Shown: positions 46,101 to 58,926 of the stretch, piece by piece
Numbering within the stretch: position 1 is the first letter of the stretch
How the letters are laid out: each line of letters opens with the position of its first letter
NCBI GenBank assembly: GCA_034509425.1
Contig: JAVTVJ010000371.1
Location: forward strand, 1,302,001 to 1,366,000
Direction: 5' to 3'
From: Eopsaltria australis
Lineage: Eukaryota > Chordata > Aves > Passeriformes > Petroicidae
Length of the DNA stretch: 64,000 bases
The notes under the pieces: generated by a model
What the model was told of the DNA's origin: nothing
The model's input: the letters and a program-made list of their open reading frames with translations, nothing else
Databases searched by the model: none
Position numbers and translations under genes: made by a program

Positions 46101-47929
46101 TGACTGAAGCAGAAACTGGACCCAGTCTGTCCTCTTGCAGGACTGTGCTTAACCAGTAAGATATAAAGTGGTTTTTACTTCTGTATGCTCTCTGTCTCTG
46201 GCCTAATGATTATTTAATTCTTCCACGGAAAAAGCCAAGGAGCTTAAGCAGGAAACACTAGAATCAGCTTGCTCCAAACAGTCCTTTGTAGGAGGGAGGT
46301 AAGACTTGAGATCTTTTCAGGTACATTAGAGAGTTGAATCAACATCTTCCATAATTTAGGGAAGCTAGTGTGTCTGCTGAGATACTGAATAAATACCTAT
46401 CTACTGCATGTTGTCTGAGAGGAACTAGATACTCTTTCAGTGCAGGGGTTCAGGTCTTGGATCCAAACCAGAAGATATCTCCCCAATAACCAGAGGAAGA
46501 TGCCTGAACCCAGACTGTTTAGATAACACTCTGTCTTCAGCATTTATTATAGGGAGATTCAAAAGGCATTCACTTGGTGTATTATGGCACTGAGGTGCCT
46601 AGCTGTACCCATATTTTCTAGTGGACTTAAGACTATGGTTTCAGAAAGACATCTCACCTTCTTCCTAGACTTAGCTCCAACATCCATCTTCTGAGCACAA
46701 ACATCTGCTGGAACTCCACACTGAGGTGCCCTTTTCATCATCTTCATGGGAGAATTATTTATCAATTGGTGGCTTCTTCTACCTGCCTGACATGAATTGT
46801 CTCAATGCATTTGTATGGCAGTCACTCAGAAATTCCCAACCGGAGTGCTGTACTCCTACTAGAAGTCACCTTCAGTGCTTAATCCCCTCTGCTGCCATTA
46901 TGATGTGTCCTAGTGGTTGCTGGGAATACAGAATAAAACATACTGAGATATAATATTCACCTTCTTTGGATGTATTCTCATGCAGCTGAAGAGCTATTGC
47001 TGCATGGGAATATAGGACTAAAGCTGATCTGTGGTATCTTCCAATATCTCATTCTAAATCCAAAAACCCTTAGGAAGATACCCTTTGTTTATTCCTGAGT
47101 CTTTTCACAACACAAGAGGGGGAACAAGACACCCTGCCTATAGTCAGGATAACCCAACTTCTGGGAGATGAGATAAATTGCAATAGTCAAAGACTGTCTT
47201 TTCATCTACATCAGACTTTGCTGAGCTTTTCCTGTTTGGACAAGAATTTTCTTGGTAGGGGTCTTCTTCAAATAGACACTATGGTTTTTTAATTTATTTG
47301 TCTGTTGAGATTAGAGGAATAAAGCTTTGAAAGCACAAAGAATTTTGCAACTATTTAATAGGTAACAGTTGCACCTTTATAATACAAAGGAGGAGAATGT
47401 TATGATTTCAAATGATGAAATTTCCTATTTTCTCCCTTTTTAGTTTACATTTAAAAGATTAAACACCTTTATTAAGCATACATTTAGTTTTCAAAGTCAA
47501 ACACTTAGAATACAGAAAATTAATTAAAAGGGTTGCCTACCCATCTTTAATTTCTCTCATGAATAGACATAAAAATGTGGTTCTTAATTATAAGATCAAA
47601 CACTGGTACCTTTTTTTTTCAATAGGATCCCTGTCTCATTCAGTGCACAGAATGGAGTATACTTAGGGACTGAATGAGTTTTGCCATAAACGAAGCTGCT
47701 TTCTAAAGGTCTCCTGTTTCATTTACTGCCAGTGATGAAGGTTATGTATTGAATTGGGCAGGGGGCTGTTCAAAAACAGAAGAATGGTCTTATATTTTGG
47801 CAATTGAATACTGCCCTGAAGAATTAGGCTTTTTCCTGCCTTTTGTCACAAGTTCCTATGTGATATGAAAAGGCCCTGTAAATGAGGTTTTCCATGGGTG
47901 GCCACTAATTGGTGTGTTCTTGTTTTCTG

Positions 47930-48215
47930 GGTTCTCAGTTTGAGACACCTGGGGTCTGACTTGCAGAAGTGCAGAGCTGATATTGGTTGGAGGTTTGCTG
48001 TCAAGACACACAGAGCTGGGGAAATACTAATCTGAGGCATCAAAAATTAGGGACCCAAAATTCATCGTTGCTCTGGCCATTTTGACCTTAGACTCTTTTT
48101 GTTTGATTTTAGTGTCTGTAAAATAGAGATAACAACCTCACCTGTCTCCCTGGGAGAATATCCATTAAGGCTTGCGAAGCAATGAGATATTATGGCAAAA
48201 TAGCAACACAGAAAA
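47930..48215 (+). mobile_element. Ancient amniote MIR-like repeat, plus strand
   Basis: Part A (ttgagacacctggggtctga with cttgcagaagtgcagagctg, about 47938-47980) and part B (tgtctgtaaaatagagataa, caacctcacctgtct, about 48112-48150) are the two hallmark segments of an old repeat shared by birds, turtles and crocodiles. Part B corresponds to the CORE/MIR-like 'ctgtaaaatggggataata' block. No frame or polymerase III box survives clearly. Confidence 0.55.
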
Positions 48216-48679
48216 ATACTGTGAGGAAATCAGTATTCTCCATTCAATGGTGGGTTTGAATGGTGTGTGACAAATAAGGCACTTTGCTGTGCTTGAAATT
48301 AGGATAACAGGAAAATACTGAATTGCTACCCACTCTGGAAGCTCTGTCTTTTGTAGTAGCTGAGGTGGGAGACACTTTCAAGGATAAAAGAGATACAATA
48401 AGGACTATTAAAAAGGCATCTGCAGGAGGAAGTCAAAGTGAGGTTTCAGGGGTAGACTCCATTTTACATTTTCTGCTTCCACCTTTTCTTGTGCCCAGAA
48501 AGATGCTTGTAAGGCAGGCTTTTTGTGTAATATGTGAATCACATTACTTTTGACTTGTGCCTGTGAATGATGGGCTGCAAAATAATTGGGAAAATACGGG
48601 CCAAAGGTGTTATCAGTGAAACTAGTACTATACTTTTCATTGATATTGGAGGTTAGATCCTTAACAAATCAATCCTGGA

Positions 48680-48760
48680 ACACTCCTGTTATTACTTCAT
48701 TTGAATGTGAGGAAACTGAGGCACAGAAGAAAGTGGAATCATCTGCTGCAGTAATTCTGC
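48680..48760 (-). mobile_element. Possible MIR-like fragment, minus strand
   Basis: The phrase gaatgtgaggaaactgaggc followed by acagaagaaagtgg resembles the complement of the MIR core (gatgaggaaactgaggcacagag). Only about 60 bases can be aligned by eye, so this is tentative. Confidence 0.35.
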
Positions 48761-48797
48761 CTGTTTTCTCTGTATACACCCAATAGCTTTTAAACTA

Positions 48798-48820
48798 GCA
48801 TTCACATTCCTTGTGAATGC
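48798..48820. repeat. 9-bp inverted repeat, 5-base loop
   Basis: GCATTCACA (48798-48806) and TGTGAATGC (48812-48820) are exact reverse complements around ttcct. A small perfect hairpin, without a terminator-like context. Confidence 0.6.
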
Positions 48821-50979
48821 ATTAATCTGGAAGGGACAGAGGAAGGGTAGGTTTGTTCCTCTCTTCTTCCCCTCCCTGGAATAAACTGAGTAATGAAAAT
48901 AATTTGTTTGCTTTATTTGCCAGTCGTTTTTTATTTGTGTCTCTGGGATGGGACATGTATCTGCCTACAGAACTCCGTGGGAGGATCTCATAAGGAAGAA
49001 CAGACCATGAAGTAGAGGAAGCAAGCAGGTCTATGTTATTGTAGGTCCTGTATTCTGAGCTTGTGCTGTGCTCATGAAGTTCAGGCTCCTGGTTGCTGCC
49101 CTGGATGATCTCCAGGTGGGGAGGTTGTGCTTGCAACAGGATCTGGATCATAAGCTCCACACCAGGATGGGCTTAAGAAAGACATCAGAGCCTTCAAACT
49201 GCACTTAACAGGGAGCCTCAGAAGAGGCAAGAACCTTGGTGTTACACTATCATACACTTTCATTGATGAGAGCCTTCTCCAAATCTGAATATGCTGTTGC
49301 TATTGTGGAGACCATGAATATTTGCACTCCCTTTCTCAAATCTCTGGTGTTTAAGAAGGGACACAATTTTCTGGTCAGGCATAGGCAGGGAATTTTTCTG
49401 ATCAGGTCTATGCATGCTAGCTGCTGCTGAACTGTTGTGTTGCTACCTAAGCCTCTGTATCCATGAATTATCTCCAGAAGAAAGTTACTTCTCCAAGGGG
49501 TGCACAAAGCACTAGTGCAGAGCTGATAGTCAAGACAGAGTGATCTGAAGAGAGATTTCATGGATGCAGTGTAGGTGGCCAAAAGAGAAGGTCTTGTTGG
49601 CAGGTCTGGAGGAAGGACACTGCCCCTCTGCCACTAAGAATGGAAGTGGAAAAGCTGTCAGTGTAGGGAAAAGAGATATTGTTGCCAAGTGAAAATGTGG
49701 TTGTCTGTCTGGGCCAAACCTGATGCATGTTTGCCAGGAAGGCAGTGGAAACGTAGATCTTGTGTTAGCCTTTGTGAGATGGTGGGGATTTTATAGTCCC
49801 TACTATTTCCAAAGCTGATGGAATTTTAGGCTAACCTTGTAGCAGCTCTTGCGGAAATGTGCATTGGCACAGCTCAGAAATGGAGGGGTTGTCAGAAAAG
49901 GTACTGGATAGAGTCAGGAGATAATTTTATTGGAAGTGTCTGTGATCATGGGGCTTCACTGGCTTCTTATCCCCCTAGAAGGAGAAGCATTGACCACAGC
50001 AGATAATACTGTAACTTTTTAGCACCTGCTCTGGAACTGAAGGGGCCTTACCAAGCTAAGGTCAGCCTTCCCATCTCACAAAGTGCAGTAAGTGGCCCCA
50101 CTGGCAGGACTTGCTTGCTTCTTATCTGTGGTTCTGAACTGTCCCTGCAAAAGGCAAAATGAGCTTCATATTTCTCTGCCTCCTTATAGCCATCCAGTTC
50201 CATCTTTCACATATGATTCATTTTCTCTCCGTTTCATGCACTATGGTATCATCAATGCTGATATCCCCAACTTGTAATTTTTCAACTTCTCTTGGGTACT
50301 TGTCTCTAAACTCTTCTCGCTGTCAGGTGCTGCAGACAGCAGAAGATACTGAGTACCTCTGAGGGGTACCATACAGAGAACTTCTGCTATTTGGAAATCC
50401 ATTTGTGAAAGCTGAGCAGCACAGAAATGCCTGGAGAAATTAATCAGAATTGGAGATAGGTACCGTTTTTTTAAAAAACCACAAGCTTCAAGTACTGTGG
50501 TGTAAACAGGAGGTCATTTTACTACCAGTGGCAGTGAAATAGTGCTCAGTTATACAGAGCATGGAAAGTGCTAAACAGGATTTCTGCCATTCTGTTGCTC
50601 CACTTTAATCAACACCCTGTGCTTCTGCCCTGCAGCAGCCCTGCTATTCCAGCTCTGATGTTCCAGGGTAGCTGCAGAGCTGACAAAAACTAGGCAAGGG
50701 TATAGCTGATCCTTTGAACAAAGTAATTCTCTGTAAGTAGCTTTTTTGTACATATTAAATGATTAAATCTTTAGGGGGCTTTTCCCTGATGCAGTAATTG
50801 TGCATTCATTAAACTGCCAGATAAGATGTACTTTCTATTAATTTATTTTTTGCTGAGTAAAACCCTTGATTTTCCACTGATAATCCACTGATAATTCAAG
50901 GGTGGACAGCTTGTGGCTTTGGACCCAGAGGCAGATACTGAGTGACTGATCTATAACTCTCACAATGGAATCCTAAGAA

Positions 50980-51235
50980 ACACAGAATCATTTAAGTTGG
51001 AAAAGACCTTTAAGATCATCGAATCCAACCTTTGTCTGATCAGCACCTTGTCAACTAAACCATGGCACTGAGTGCCACATCCAGTCATTTCTTGAACACC
51101 TCCAGGGGTGGTGACTCCAACACCTCTCCGGACAATCCATTCCAATGCATGATATCCCTTTCTGTGGAGAAATTTCTCCTCATGTCAAACCTGAACCTTC
51201 CCTGGTGCAGCTTGGGGTTTGGGGACACATTGTAT
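50980..51235 (-). mobile_element. CR1 LINE 3' fragment, minus strand
   Basis: It starts with cacagaatcatttaagttgg, then aaaagacctttaagatcatc and gaatccaacc, the complement of a CR1 3' UTR subtype similar to that at 3751. It continues through ctccaggggtggtgactcca, acctctccggacaatccatt and ctgtggagaaatttctcctc, to about 51235. Only the 3' UTR and the last ORF2 codons remain. Confidence 0.88.
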
Positions 51236-52019
51236 TACTGCCAGCACACTGCAGCTGTTAGGGCTGGTTTTTTATCCATATCTCCATGTGGGAGGAAGCT
51301 CCCAGGGGCTTCTGAGGCCACCAGCTTCCAACAAGCTCTGGGACTCTCCTGGGCACTTGGACTCATCCCATCCCACACTGGATTCTGGCATCCTGGGGAG
51401 CCATTGCTTGTTTCTGCCTAGGAGCTGCTTGTTGAAAAATCCCTGACCTTGCCTAAGGTACTGAATAGGTGCTTGTCACCTCCTGGACATTAAAAGTTGT
51501 TTTGAATTTTTTGGAAGATGCTGATGAAACCAAGAGTATACTCCCATGATGTAGTTAATTACATTTTAAAAAGTGAAATCTGGGTAAAAGTTGAATTATC
51601 CCACATTATTGGGAGTGGAAATAGATTTAGACTTCAGCTGCAATATCAGCTAATATATGTGTGGTAAAGACCACGGAGAAACTATGTTAGAAGAAAGTTA
51701 TTACAGATGCTAAGGCAAGTATAAAAAAAATAAGCCAACACTGGGAATTTAGTTGCCTGTGCAACCTGGTTTCCTCTTGTGAATGCACTTCAGTACACTT
51801 CTAATAACAGGAACACATTTTTCTTTTCAGGGATTCTGACTGCATTCAGGTCACAGAATGGACAGTGCTCACTTAATGAGCAGTTATTCAGTATTTTGAA
51901 TTCTCATAATAAGTCAGTATGTGACCCCACAACTTTTGTTAATAGTGTTCAAACCTGGCTCTGAAATCAGAAATACTAATTTCCTCCTGAGCTGTCTTGT
52001 GATTCTGAGCATATCCCTA

Positions 52020-52300
52020 ACATTATTTAGTAAATCTTTGCAACACCCATGTGAGATAACTGAGTATTTTTACTCCATTTTTGCAGGTGGACAGCTGAGG
52101 CATGAAGAGTTTGGTCAGCAGGACGCCCTAGTTTTATGTCCTGAGTTTCAGAAACAGAGGGCCTGACCTTTATTCATAGTTTTTGTTTTCAGTTGCACAT
52201 ATCTGAAAACATCTCCCATTACTGTCAGCTGCAGCTCTGAGTGCTCGGCACTGCTCCAAATCAGACTCAAGGTGTCTGAAGTCAGCTACTCAGAGATGCA
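52020..52300 (-). mobile_element. Ancient amniote MIR-like repeat, minus strand
   Basis: Same family as 47930-48215, reversed. First comes the complement of part B (gtgagataactgagtatttt, ctccatttttgcaggtgg, cagctgaggcatgaagag, about 52052-52108). Then comes the complement of part A (gctctgagtgctcggcactg, aaatcagactcaaggtgtct, about 52233-52278). The segment between them (52120-52230) is unrelated or too decayed to judge. Confidence 0.55.
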
Positions 52301-52689
52301 GAACTTGTCACTAGGAATGACCCCATGAGAAGCATGGGCCAGGAAAACAGAGAAATCAGCAGCTAAGGTGGGGCAGGGGTGTAGGATAGCCATCTGTCAG
52401 CTGCCCTAACCCTGGCATCCTCTGTTCTCCTTTGCCAAACTTCTCTCTCCTGCATTTTAACTTTCCAACTTCCAACTGCAAAAACTAGGACCAAGATTTT
52501 AGTGTAATCCCTTTATACCCCCGAGTTTCCTAAGCTCCAAATATCCAGATTTCCTACTAACACTGTAAGTCTTCTTTAAGCTACTTTGTTTTACTTTGCA
52601 ATCTCACAGCAGATATTTACAAGCCTTTTTCCAAACAGTGGCAGGGTGGTATTAGGTAATTTACAGAACTGCCCTAACAAATAAGATTT

Positions 52690-52820
52690 ATATAGGCAGG
52701 AGCCTAGCAGGATTTTCAGAGAGCCTTGGTGCCTAATTCACACTGGTTTCAATAGGATTAAGGCAATGAGGCATTTGTTAAGATCCCACTATTCATTCCT
52801 TAAAATCTGGCCCTTTAATT
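52690..52820. mobile_element. Ancient palindromic amniote repeat
   Basis: The phrases gcaggagcctagcaggattt, agccttggtgcctaattcac, actggtttcaataggattaa and ggcaatgaggcat resemble the reptile/bird repeat built around 'taggcacctaa-ctcc-attg-tcaatgg-agttaggca'. The centre is imperfectly self-complementary (gcctaattc against gattaaggc). It is followed by aaaatctggccctt, a word often seen in these elements. Probably a fossil non-autonomous DNA transposon or SINE. Confidence 0.5.
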
Positions 52821-53438
52821 CTTTTTTCAGTTAAGTTTATAGGGAACCACTAGAGCTAAAGCATAGGAATGTATACTAAAATGTTAATAATTCATGGTAA
52901 AGTTCTGTGAGAGTACAATCTGTAAAGCAGGCGTCTTGGGGGAATGTGTTATATTTTCTTCAGGCTTCAAAATAATTGCTTCTGCAACCAAAGGAAATTA
53001 CTTGTAGAAACTTTTTTCTCTGCTTTGCACTGAAATCAAAATGTTAGTCAGCTGAAAGCCCCAGCAGGTGCAATTCTACATGAGTGTTCTCAGGTATTCT
53101 AAAGATCAGGCAGAAATTCAAAACCTTAGTGGCTGGTTTGAGAGAATACAGAAAGTGTTTGTACATCTATAACTCATTCTTCCTGGAAAGGATCAAATGA
53201 ATCTTGCTGAATTTATTCTGTTTGAAAGTATTCTCCATCTAGGGTTCATTTCTGATTTAATTTCAGTTGGATTTAGTGAATTCATTATGCAAACTGACTT
53301 CAGGCAGTGTATTGGTTGTAATTTGCTCACTTACTCCATTATGTTTTCACATATGTGTGTGTTTGTGACATGCAGTTGGTGATACTTGTACAATATGATT
53401 TCCTCTCCCTGACTGGGAAGGAGGGAAAAGAAAGAGGT

Positions 53439-53480
53439 ACCAAAAAGAAAAAAAAAGAAAGAAAGAAAAAAAAAAAAATA
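53439..53480 (+). repeat. A-rich (AAAG/AAAAG)n tract
   Basis: An A run with scattered G (gaaaaaaaaagaaagaaagaa, then thirteen A). Simple low-complexity DNA, likely length-variable. Confidence 0.85.
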
Positions 53481-56400
53481 AACCACCACACTCCTGGGCT
53501 AAAATTTTAGATAGATAATCATTCACTATGATGGAATTTGCATGATTTGTGTCTATTTTCCTGACAGAGGGGCTGGTTAATTTGAAAAATATAGTACAAT
53601 AAGTGACATGATCTGACCACATAATGTAGGCATTTGCATACCATAATCTGCATTGTTTGAGCAAAACTATGATTTTCTTGACTCTAAAGGTGTGTCATAT
53701 GAAGGACTTGGTATTTTTATTGTTAGTGGGTCAATAAATTGCTTTGGCAAGAACCAACCTTGTCCTGTGACTTCCTGAAGAAGCAGAATCATGTCTTTCT
53801 ACCAAAAAATAGCACTATATTTAGGTGGTGCTAGGGAAAACAAGTGGCTGCTGTAGTATCTGAACTGTTTTTCCTCTGTAAACCAGTGTGCTCCCTATGC
53901 CCTTTCAAGACACTCCCATTGTCTTTTCTCCCACTGCTTGTTTCATTGCTTCCATTCCAATACCACATGGGAGATTCATGCTAAGGATGTAGAAATAATA
54001 ATGGTTGTCAGGGTTATAAGTCCTTATGCATTTGGTTTTTCTTAGAGTGGGCACCTCTTTATCTGGAAGGAAGGATGATAGGAGCCCTGATAGAAATTCT
54101 TGGACAGCCACTGATGAGTGTTTCACATTCTTCTATTCCCTCTTTCTTTTCCTGCCTACTCCAGCTGCTTGACATCCTCAGAAAACTAAATGTGCTGAAT
54201 AGTATTTGAGGGGAGCTGACAGGAAAAGGAGCAGTCAGACTCAGGACAGTGTTAGCAATCCAACCTGTGTGGACTGCTAACTATCTATAGAACATGGCCA
54301 TTCATAAGTTCCTTTAAGCTTTTTTTCCCTTTCTTTTTCCCCAAGTGCTTAGCTATTTTCAGCTCCACCTATTTTAATGGCTGCAGCTTTTCCTCCTGCC
54401 TTTGGGAGTCTGATCCACACATTGATTTATTTTGAGCTATATTGCTAATTACTATTTTTGTAAGGATAGTGTTTCATTATTCATTAAAGCTGGGGAGACA
54501 TTTTAGTAATTTCTCAGTAGAACAAATGTAAATTCAGTAATCAAGTAAGATCTCTGGTTAGGGTTTAAGAGGGTTAGGAGGAGTGATCTGATAAAGAATC
54601 TGGTATGACAACTGAGAGGTATTGATATATGAAAGAGTGTTAGTAAGAAAGCAGAAAAAAACTAATGTCAGCACGGACAAGATGCAGGGGTTGGCTGAAA
54701 CTCTGGGAGGAATTCTTTACTTCACTGAAGGAATGATCTGCCACAAGAATCCAGAGAGTCATTTTTTGGGGCAAATGTCCAAAGACTGGTAAAAAACAGT
54801 CATGCAGGGTGGATAAACAAGATCAGCCCTGCTGCACTGTACAGGGAGGCTCTAGAGGACCCTGGGGATTTTCAATTATTTCCTCTTCAGTGTGTGACAA
54901 AGCCAATCAGTGTGAACTGGCCCTTATTAAGAGAAGAGGAAACACTTCCCATTTTCTGCTGTTAGATCATCTGTGTGAGTTCCCCAGTGCCTTCTATCTG
55001 GCTTTGCATGGCTCCTGAGGGAAGAAGGTTCCTATTCCAGAAACCCATAAGTCCTTCTCAGGATGAAAACCCTATTTTCATATCACACCTTCATCAGAGT
55101 AGAAAGATGTGAAAGCAGCTCTGTGAAGTCTGCCTGCCCAGCCATCCTAGGAGTCTGTACCAGGGTCCCTTTTCCCTCAGCTTCTCTGCCAGGAGCACAC
55201 TGAGTAAAGCCCCCCACAGGCTGGGCTCCAGGGGTGTCTGGATGTACAGTTCTGCTACAGATGCACCAGATGCAGAGATATCTAAACTGTGTGCCTGGGG
55301 GAAAAACATTACAATATACAGTGCTTTGAGGCTACTGACATTCTTCCTGACTGAAGAATGGAAAAAACCTAGAAGACCTTAAGACCAAGATACTAAATAC
55401 TTATCTAAGCCCTTTTTAAATAACAACTTTAAAACGGGAAGCCCAGGTGGTGAAAAAAATTGAAATAAATAACAGTTGTCCCCTTGCAGAAAGATTAGGA
55501 GTAGATCTGGATGACTATTTAAATGTGGCTGTGATATACTAGCCCTTATAAGTAGTGGATCCAAAGAGTTGTGGCTTTTTCTCTAGCACATCTATTCAAC
55601 ATGTTCCCTTTGGCCAGGGGTCTTTATAGCACTAAAATAGCAGGTCCCACAAAGGGGTTTTTGCAGCAGGCACTGCAGGCTTGCCTCCCCTCCCCCCTTT
55701 TCAATAGGGTTGAATACAGTAAAGGAGCAAAGGAGGAAACAAAATGGCTCAAAGCCACATGTGCATTTCCCATAGCTCAGTGCCAAGGCCTAGAAAAAGT
55801 GATTAAGCCCTGGGGCTACTAAGCCTCGTGTTCGGGATCTTCACAGTCAAAACCATGCCTGTACTCTAGTGACAACCCTACCTGGAGAGGGGAGAGGGGA
55901 CAGGGGTATGGCACAACATTGTGCCCTCAGGACTGTGCTACTCAGGAGTGACTGCTGCAATCACAGTCCTGACTGACCAGTTTTACAGACCTTGGGAAGC
56001 ACTGGAGTTACAGAAACTGGGCATGATCTCAAGCAGTCAAACCCAGGTTCTTGAGTGAAAGAAGCTGTGTCATGCACGTCCCCTCTGGAGACCTTTTCAG
56101 GTTCTGGCAGACACTTAAGCCCCCTTTTAGGATGTTCTCATCCTGCACTGACAGGAGGAAGTAGATAAGAGCACGGTTTAAATATTGCACAATGCTTTAC
56201 TGAGCTACACAGCATGCATTTGAGGTTCTTGCAGAACTACAGATACTAATTTAATTATGTTCAGAGTCCTTCTGGAACTTAACAATTTGTAAGTTGGTTG
56301 GAGCAGCAGACCACAGAGGTCTTGTAAAAATTATCCTTAGCAAAACATCACTGGAATTGATGAAATGAAGCTCCACTTTCATCATCTGACATTGCTTTTG

Positions 56401-57489
56401 GCAATGGACTTCAAATAAGATTTCTGTACAACTGTTCGTTAATAATTTCTACAAATTTTGGGATAGAAGGATTAGAAAAAGATGGTTTGGGTCTTCTCAC
56501 ACTTTTTTGTGAGTCAGCAGTATCTAAGAGCTCATAGTGGGACCAGTGATCTGTCTCCTATATTTGATATCTTAAGAGTAGGTCTAACTCTTCCTGTTCT
56601 CACCTGTACAAGTGTCTAAGCAGGGAGGAAATATGGATCTCTCTCCATTCTCTTCTTCCACTTTAAACATGTATTAGAAATGAGCAGTAAATGCAGACCA
56701 AGAATAATTTCATGTAAGGTTTTCTGTAAGGTCCCTGGCATCCAAGACATGGAGTTGCTGTGAAGAATTCACATTCATAAGAGGGGTCCTGCTTGTGGTG
56801 AATTCATACACAGGTGTCATGACAGTCCTATCAGACACCTCGTAAGATCTGTGGGGCAAATATCAACACCAGTGCTGCCACTAAAGTAAAGGTGAGTGGA
56901 GACAATGGCCAGGGCAAGCCAGAGGATGCATGAGAGCATCCACCTAGAGGCATGAGGGCATTCTCTGGATCAGTCAAGCCCCAATGGGCATGAAGATCCA
57001 CAACACAAATCAAAGCTGAAGAGGCTATGAGAAAGGATATCCTGTGCAGATCTGTTTTCAAGCCAGTTTATCAAATTGCATAGACCTGCAACTCTGATTT
57101 TGGGTTTTGCTAAGAGCAGCTCTGATGACTTGAAAGATTGTATGGTGCTCCCCAGAGAATGGGGAAGCTGTTGGCTAAAGGTAATGCTTGGGGCTAGGCT
57201 CTCTTTCAAGACTGGAAATATAAAAGACAAAGGTCTGACTAGGAGGTTAATGGGACAGTAAGAAAGGAAGTACTTACTTTACTGGCCTTGGCACATCCCA
57301 GTCAAGAATCCTGGTTTCTGCTTTCTTCAGCTCACCCTCTAATTTCAGCTGGGATATACACCTTTGTCCCTCCTGAAGTTTAATTGCTGTGTGTGACTGA
57401 AGGCACAGGTGGCAGCCACAGGGTTTCACCCCAGCCAGAGCTGCAGTTCAGGAGGAGAAACACCTCTTCTTTGTGCAGGTGCTAGGTAT

Positions 57490-57912
57490 AAAGCAGTGGT
57501 GGTGTCACAAAGGGCAAGGCCCACCTGACTGACCTAGTGGTTTTCTGTGATGGAGTGACTACACCAGCGAACAGGGGAAGGACTACAGATGTCACCATTT
57601 GGACTTCTGCAAGGCCTTTAACATGGTCCCAAACAACATCCTTCTCTCTAAACTGGAGAGATAGATTTGATAGGGGAACTGCTTAGTGGATGAGGAATTG
57701 GTTTGACAGTTGCCTTCAGAGGGTAAGTGGCCAACTGCTTGGAGTCCCTATAGACACTGATGACAAGTGGTGACCCTTAGGGGTCCATATGGTGCTATTT
57801 AATGTCCTCCTCAGTGCCAGAGACAGTGGGATCAAGTGCACCATCAGCGTATTTGCAAACAACACCAAGCTGAGTGCAGTCAACAGGCTTGAAGGATGGG
57901 ATGCCCTGTGTT
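57490..57912 (+). mobile_element. CR1 LINE fragment, plus strand (reverse-transcriptase region)
   Basis: Pieces of CR1 ORF2 are readable on + in shifting frames: HLDFCKAFNMVPNNILLSKLE (about 57598-57660), corresponding to the RT block 'DFCKAFDTVPHDILVSKLER', then RNWFDS, then GVHMVLFNVLL, and ISVFANNTKLSAVNRLEGWD (57846-57903). In the last block the catalytic Asp-Asp is replaced by Asn-Asn. Stops and frameshifts are frequent. Both the 5' end and the CR1 3' end are missing, unlike a simple 5'-truncated insertion, so the 3' part was lost later. Confidence 0.85.
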
Positions 57913-58818
57913 GCCATGGAGGGAATGGGGTAGGAGCAGGACATAAGCTTCTGCTTCCTGTGGAAGTCATTCTGGAGACCCTGTATAAGCCTGGACTCTG
58001 GGGAATCTCAGCAGCTGTCTGCCCAAGATCTCAGGGGAGCAAGTCTGAGCAGGAAATTAGCCTCTGTGCCCTGGGTGCAGCTAGATCAGAAGCAAATGTG
58101 TCCAGCTCTCATGGGGGCAGGCACTCTGAGCCACCAGAGGCTAATAACAATTCCCTGAAACATTTTGTGGTGTCCAAAACTAAGCAAGCAAGGGAAAAAA
58201 GAGAGAGTGAGGGGGAAAAAGGCAGGAAGGGAGAGACATTGATAATTCTGGTTTTCATATCCTGCTCATGGTCAGCAGACCCTGGATTCAGAGCCTGAAG
58301 ATGGTACTTCAAAATACTTCACAGAGCAGCAACCACCCTTGCCCTAACTGCCCCAAACACAACCAAGCAAACCACATAGGATGAGCTTAAAAAGATAAGA
58401 TTTCTCTTTAGTCCAGTTACATGCAAGCTTGCATTTCTATCTAATCAATAATCACCTATTCTTTGAATGGACTTTTCCAATAAAATCATAGTTCAAGAGA
58501 AATTTTCCACCTGGTCCTTTTGCTGAATTTCTACAATGTGGGCTATTTTGGGAGTAGATTTACACTGTCAGCTTGAATACCTTCCTGCTTCCTTTCTAGG
58601 CTCTGATCCCTTGATTTAAATGCCTGCTGACTTGTTCCTTCTGGAGTGATTCAAGTATTTCCCTCCAAAAAAGGAGACTAGGCACAACTGACAGTACAGT
58701 ATACACCAGGATCCAACCTCAAGCAAGAGCACAGATGTTGATTGTGCCAAACACTCAAAACCTTTGACACAGTCCCCACAGAACTTGTGCCCTGGAGTGC
58801 CCTCATACACTTAGGCCA

Positions 58819-58926
58819 CACCCCAAGGTGTATACACACACCCTTGGCATGAACTATAAAAGTACCACATTCTCAAGCTCCAACCCAGTTCTGTCTCTGG
58901 GACTCTGGGTGCTTTAAATTGAAAGA
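58819..58926 (+). promoter_or_regulatory. TATA-box promoter-like segment
   Basis: A perfect palindrome gtgtatacac (58828-58837) is flanked by CACCC-type words (ccacacccc and acaccc). It is followed by TATAAAAG at 58855-58862 and an ATG at 58926 that opens a 64-codon frame of no recognised family. Spacing would allow a start near 58885-58890. It could be a remnant long-terminal-repeat-like promoter, a small-gene promoter, or coincidence inside the intron. Confidence 0.25.
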
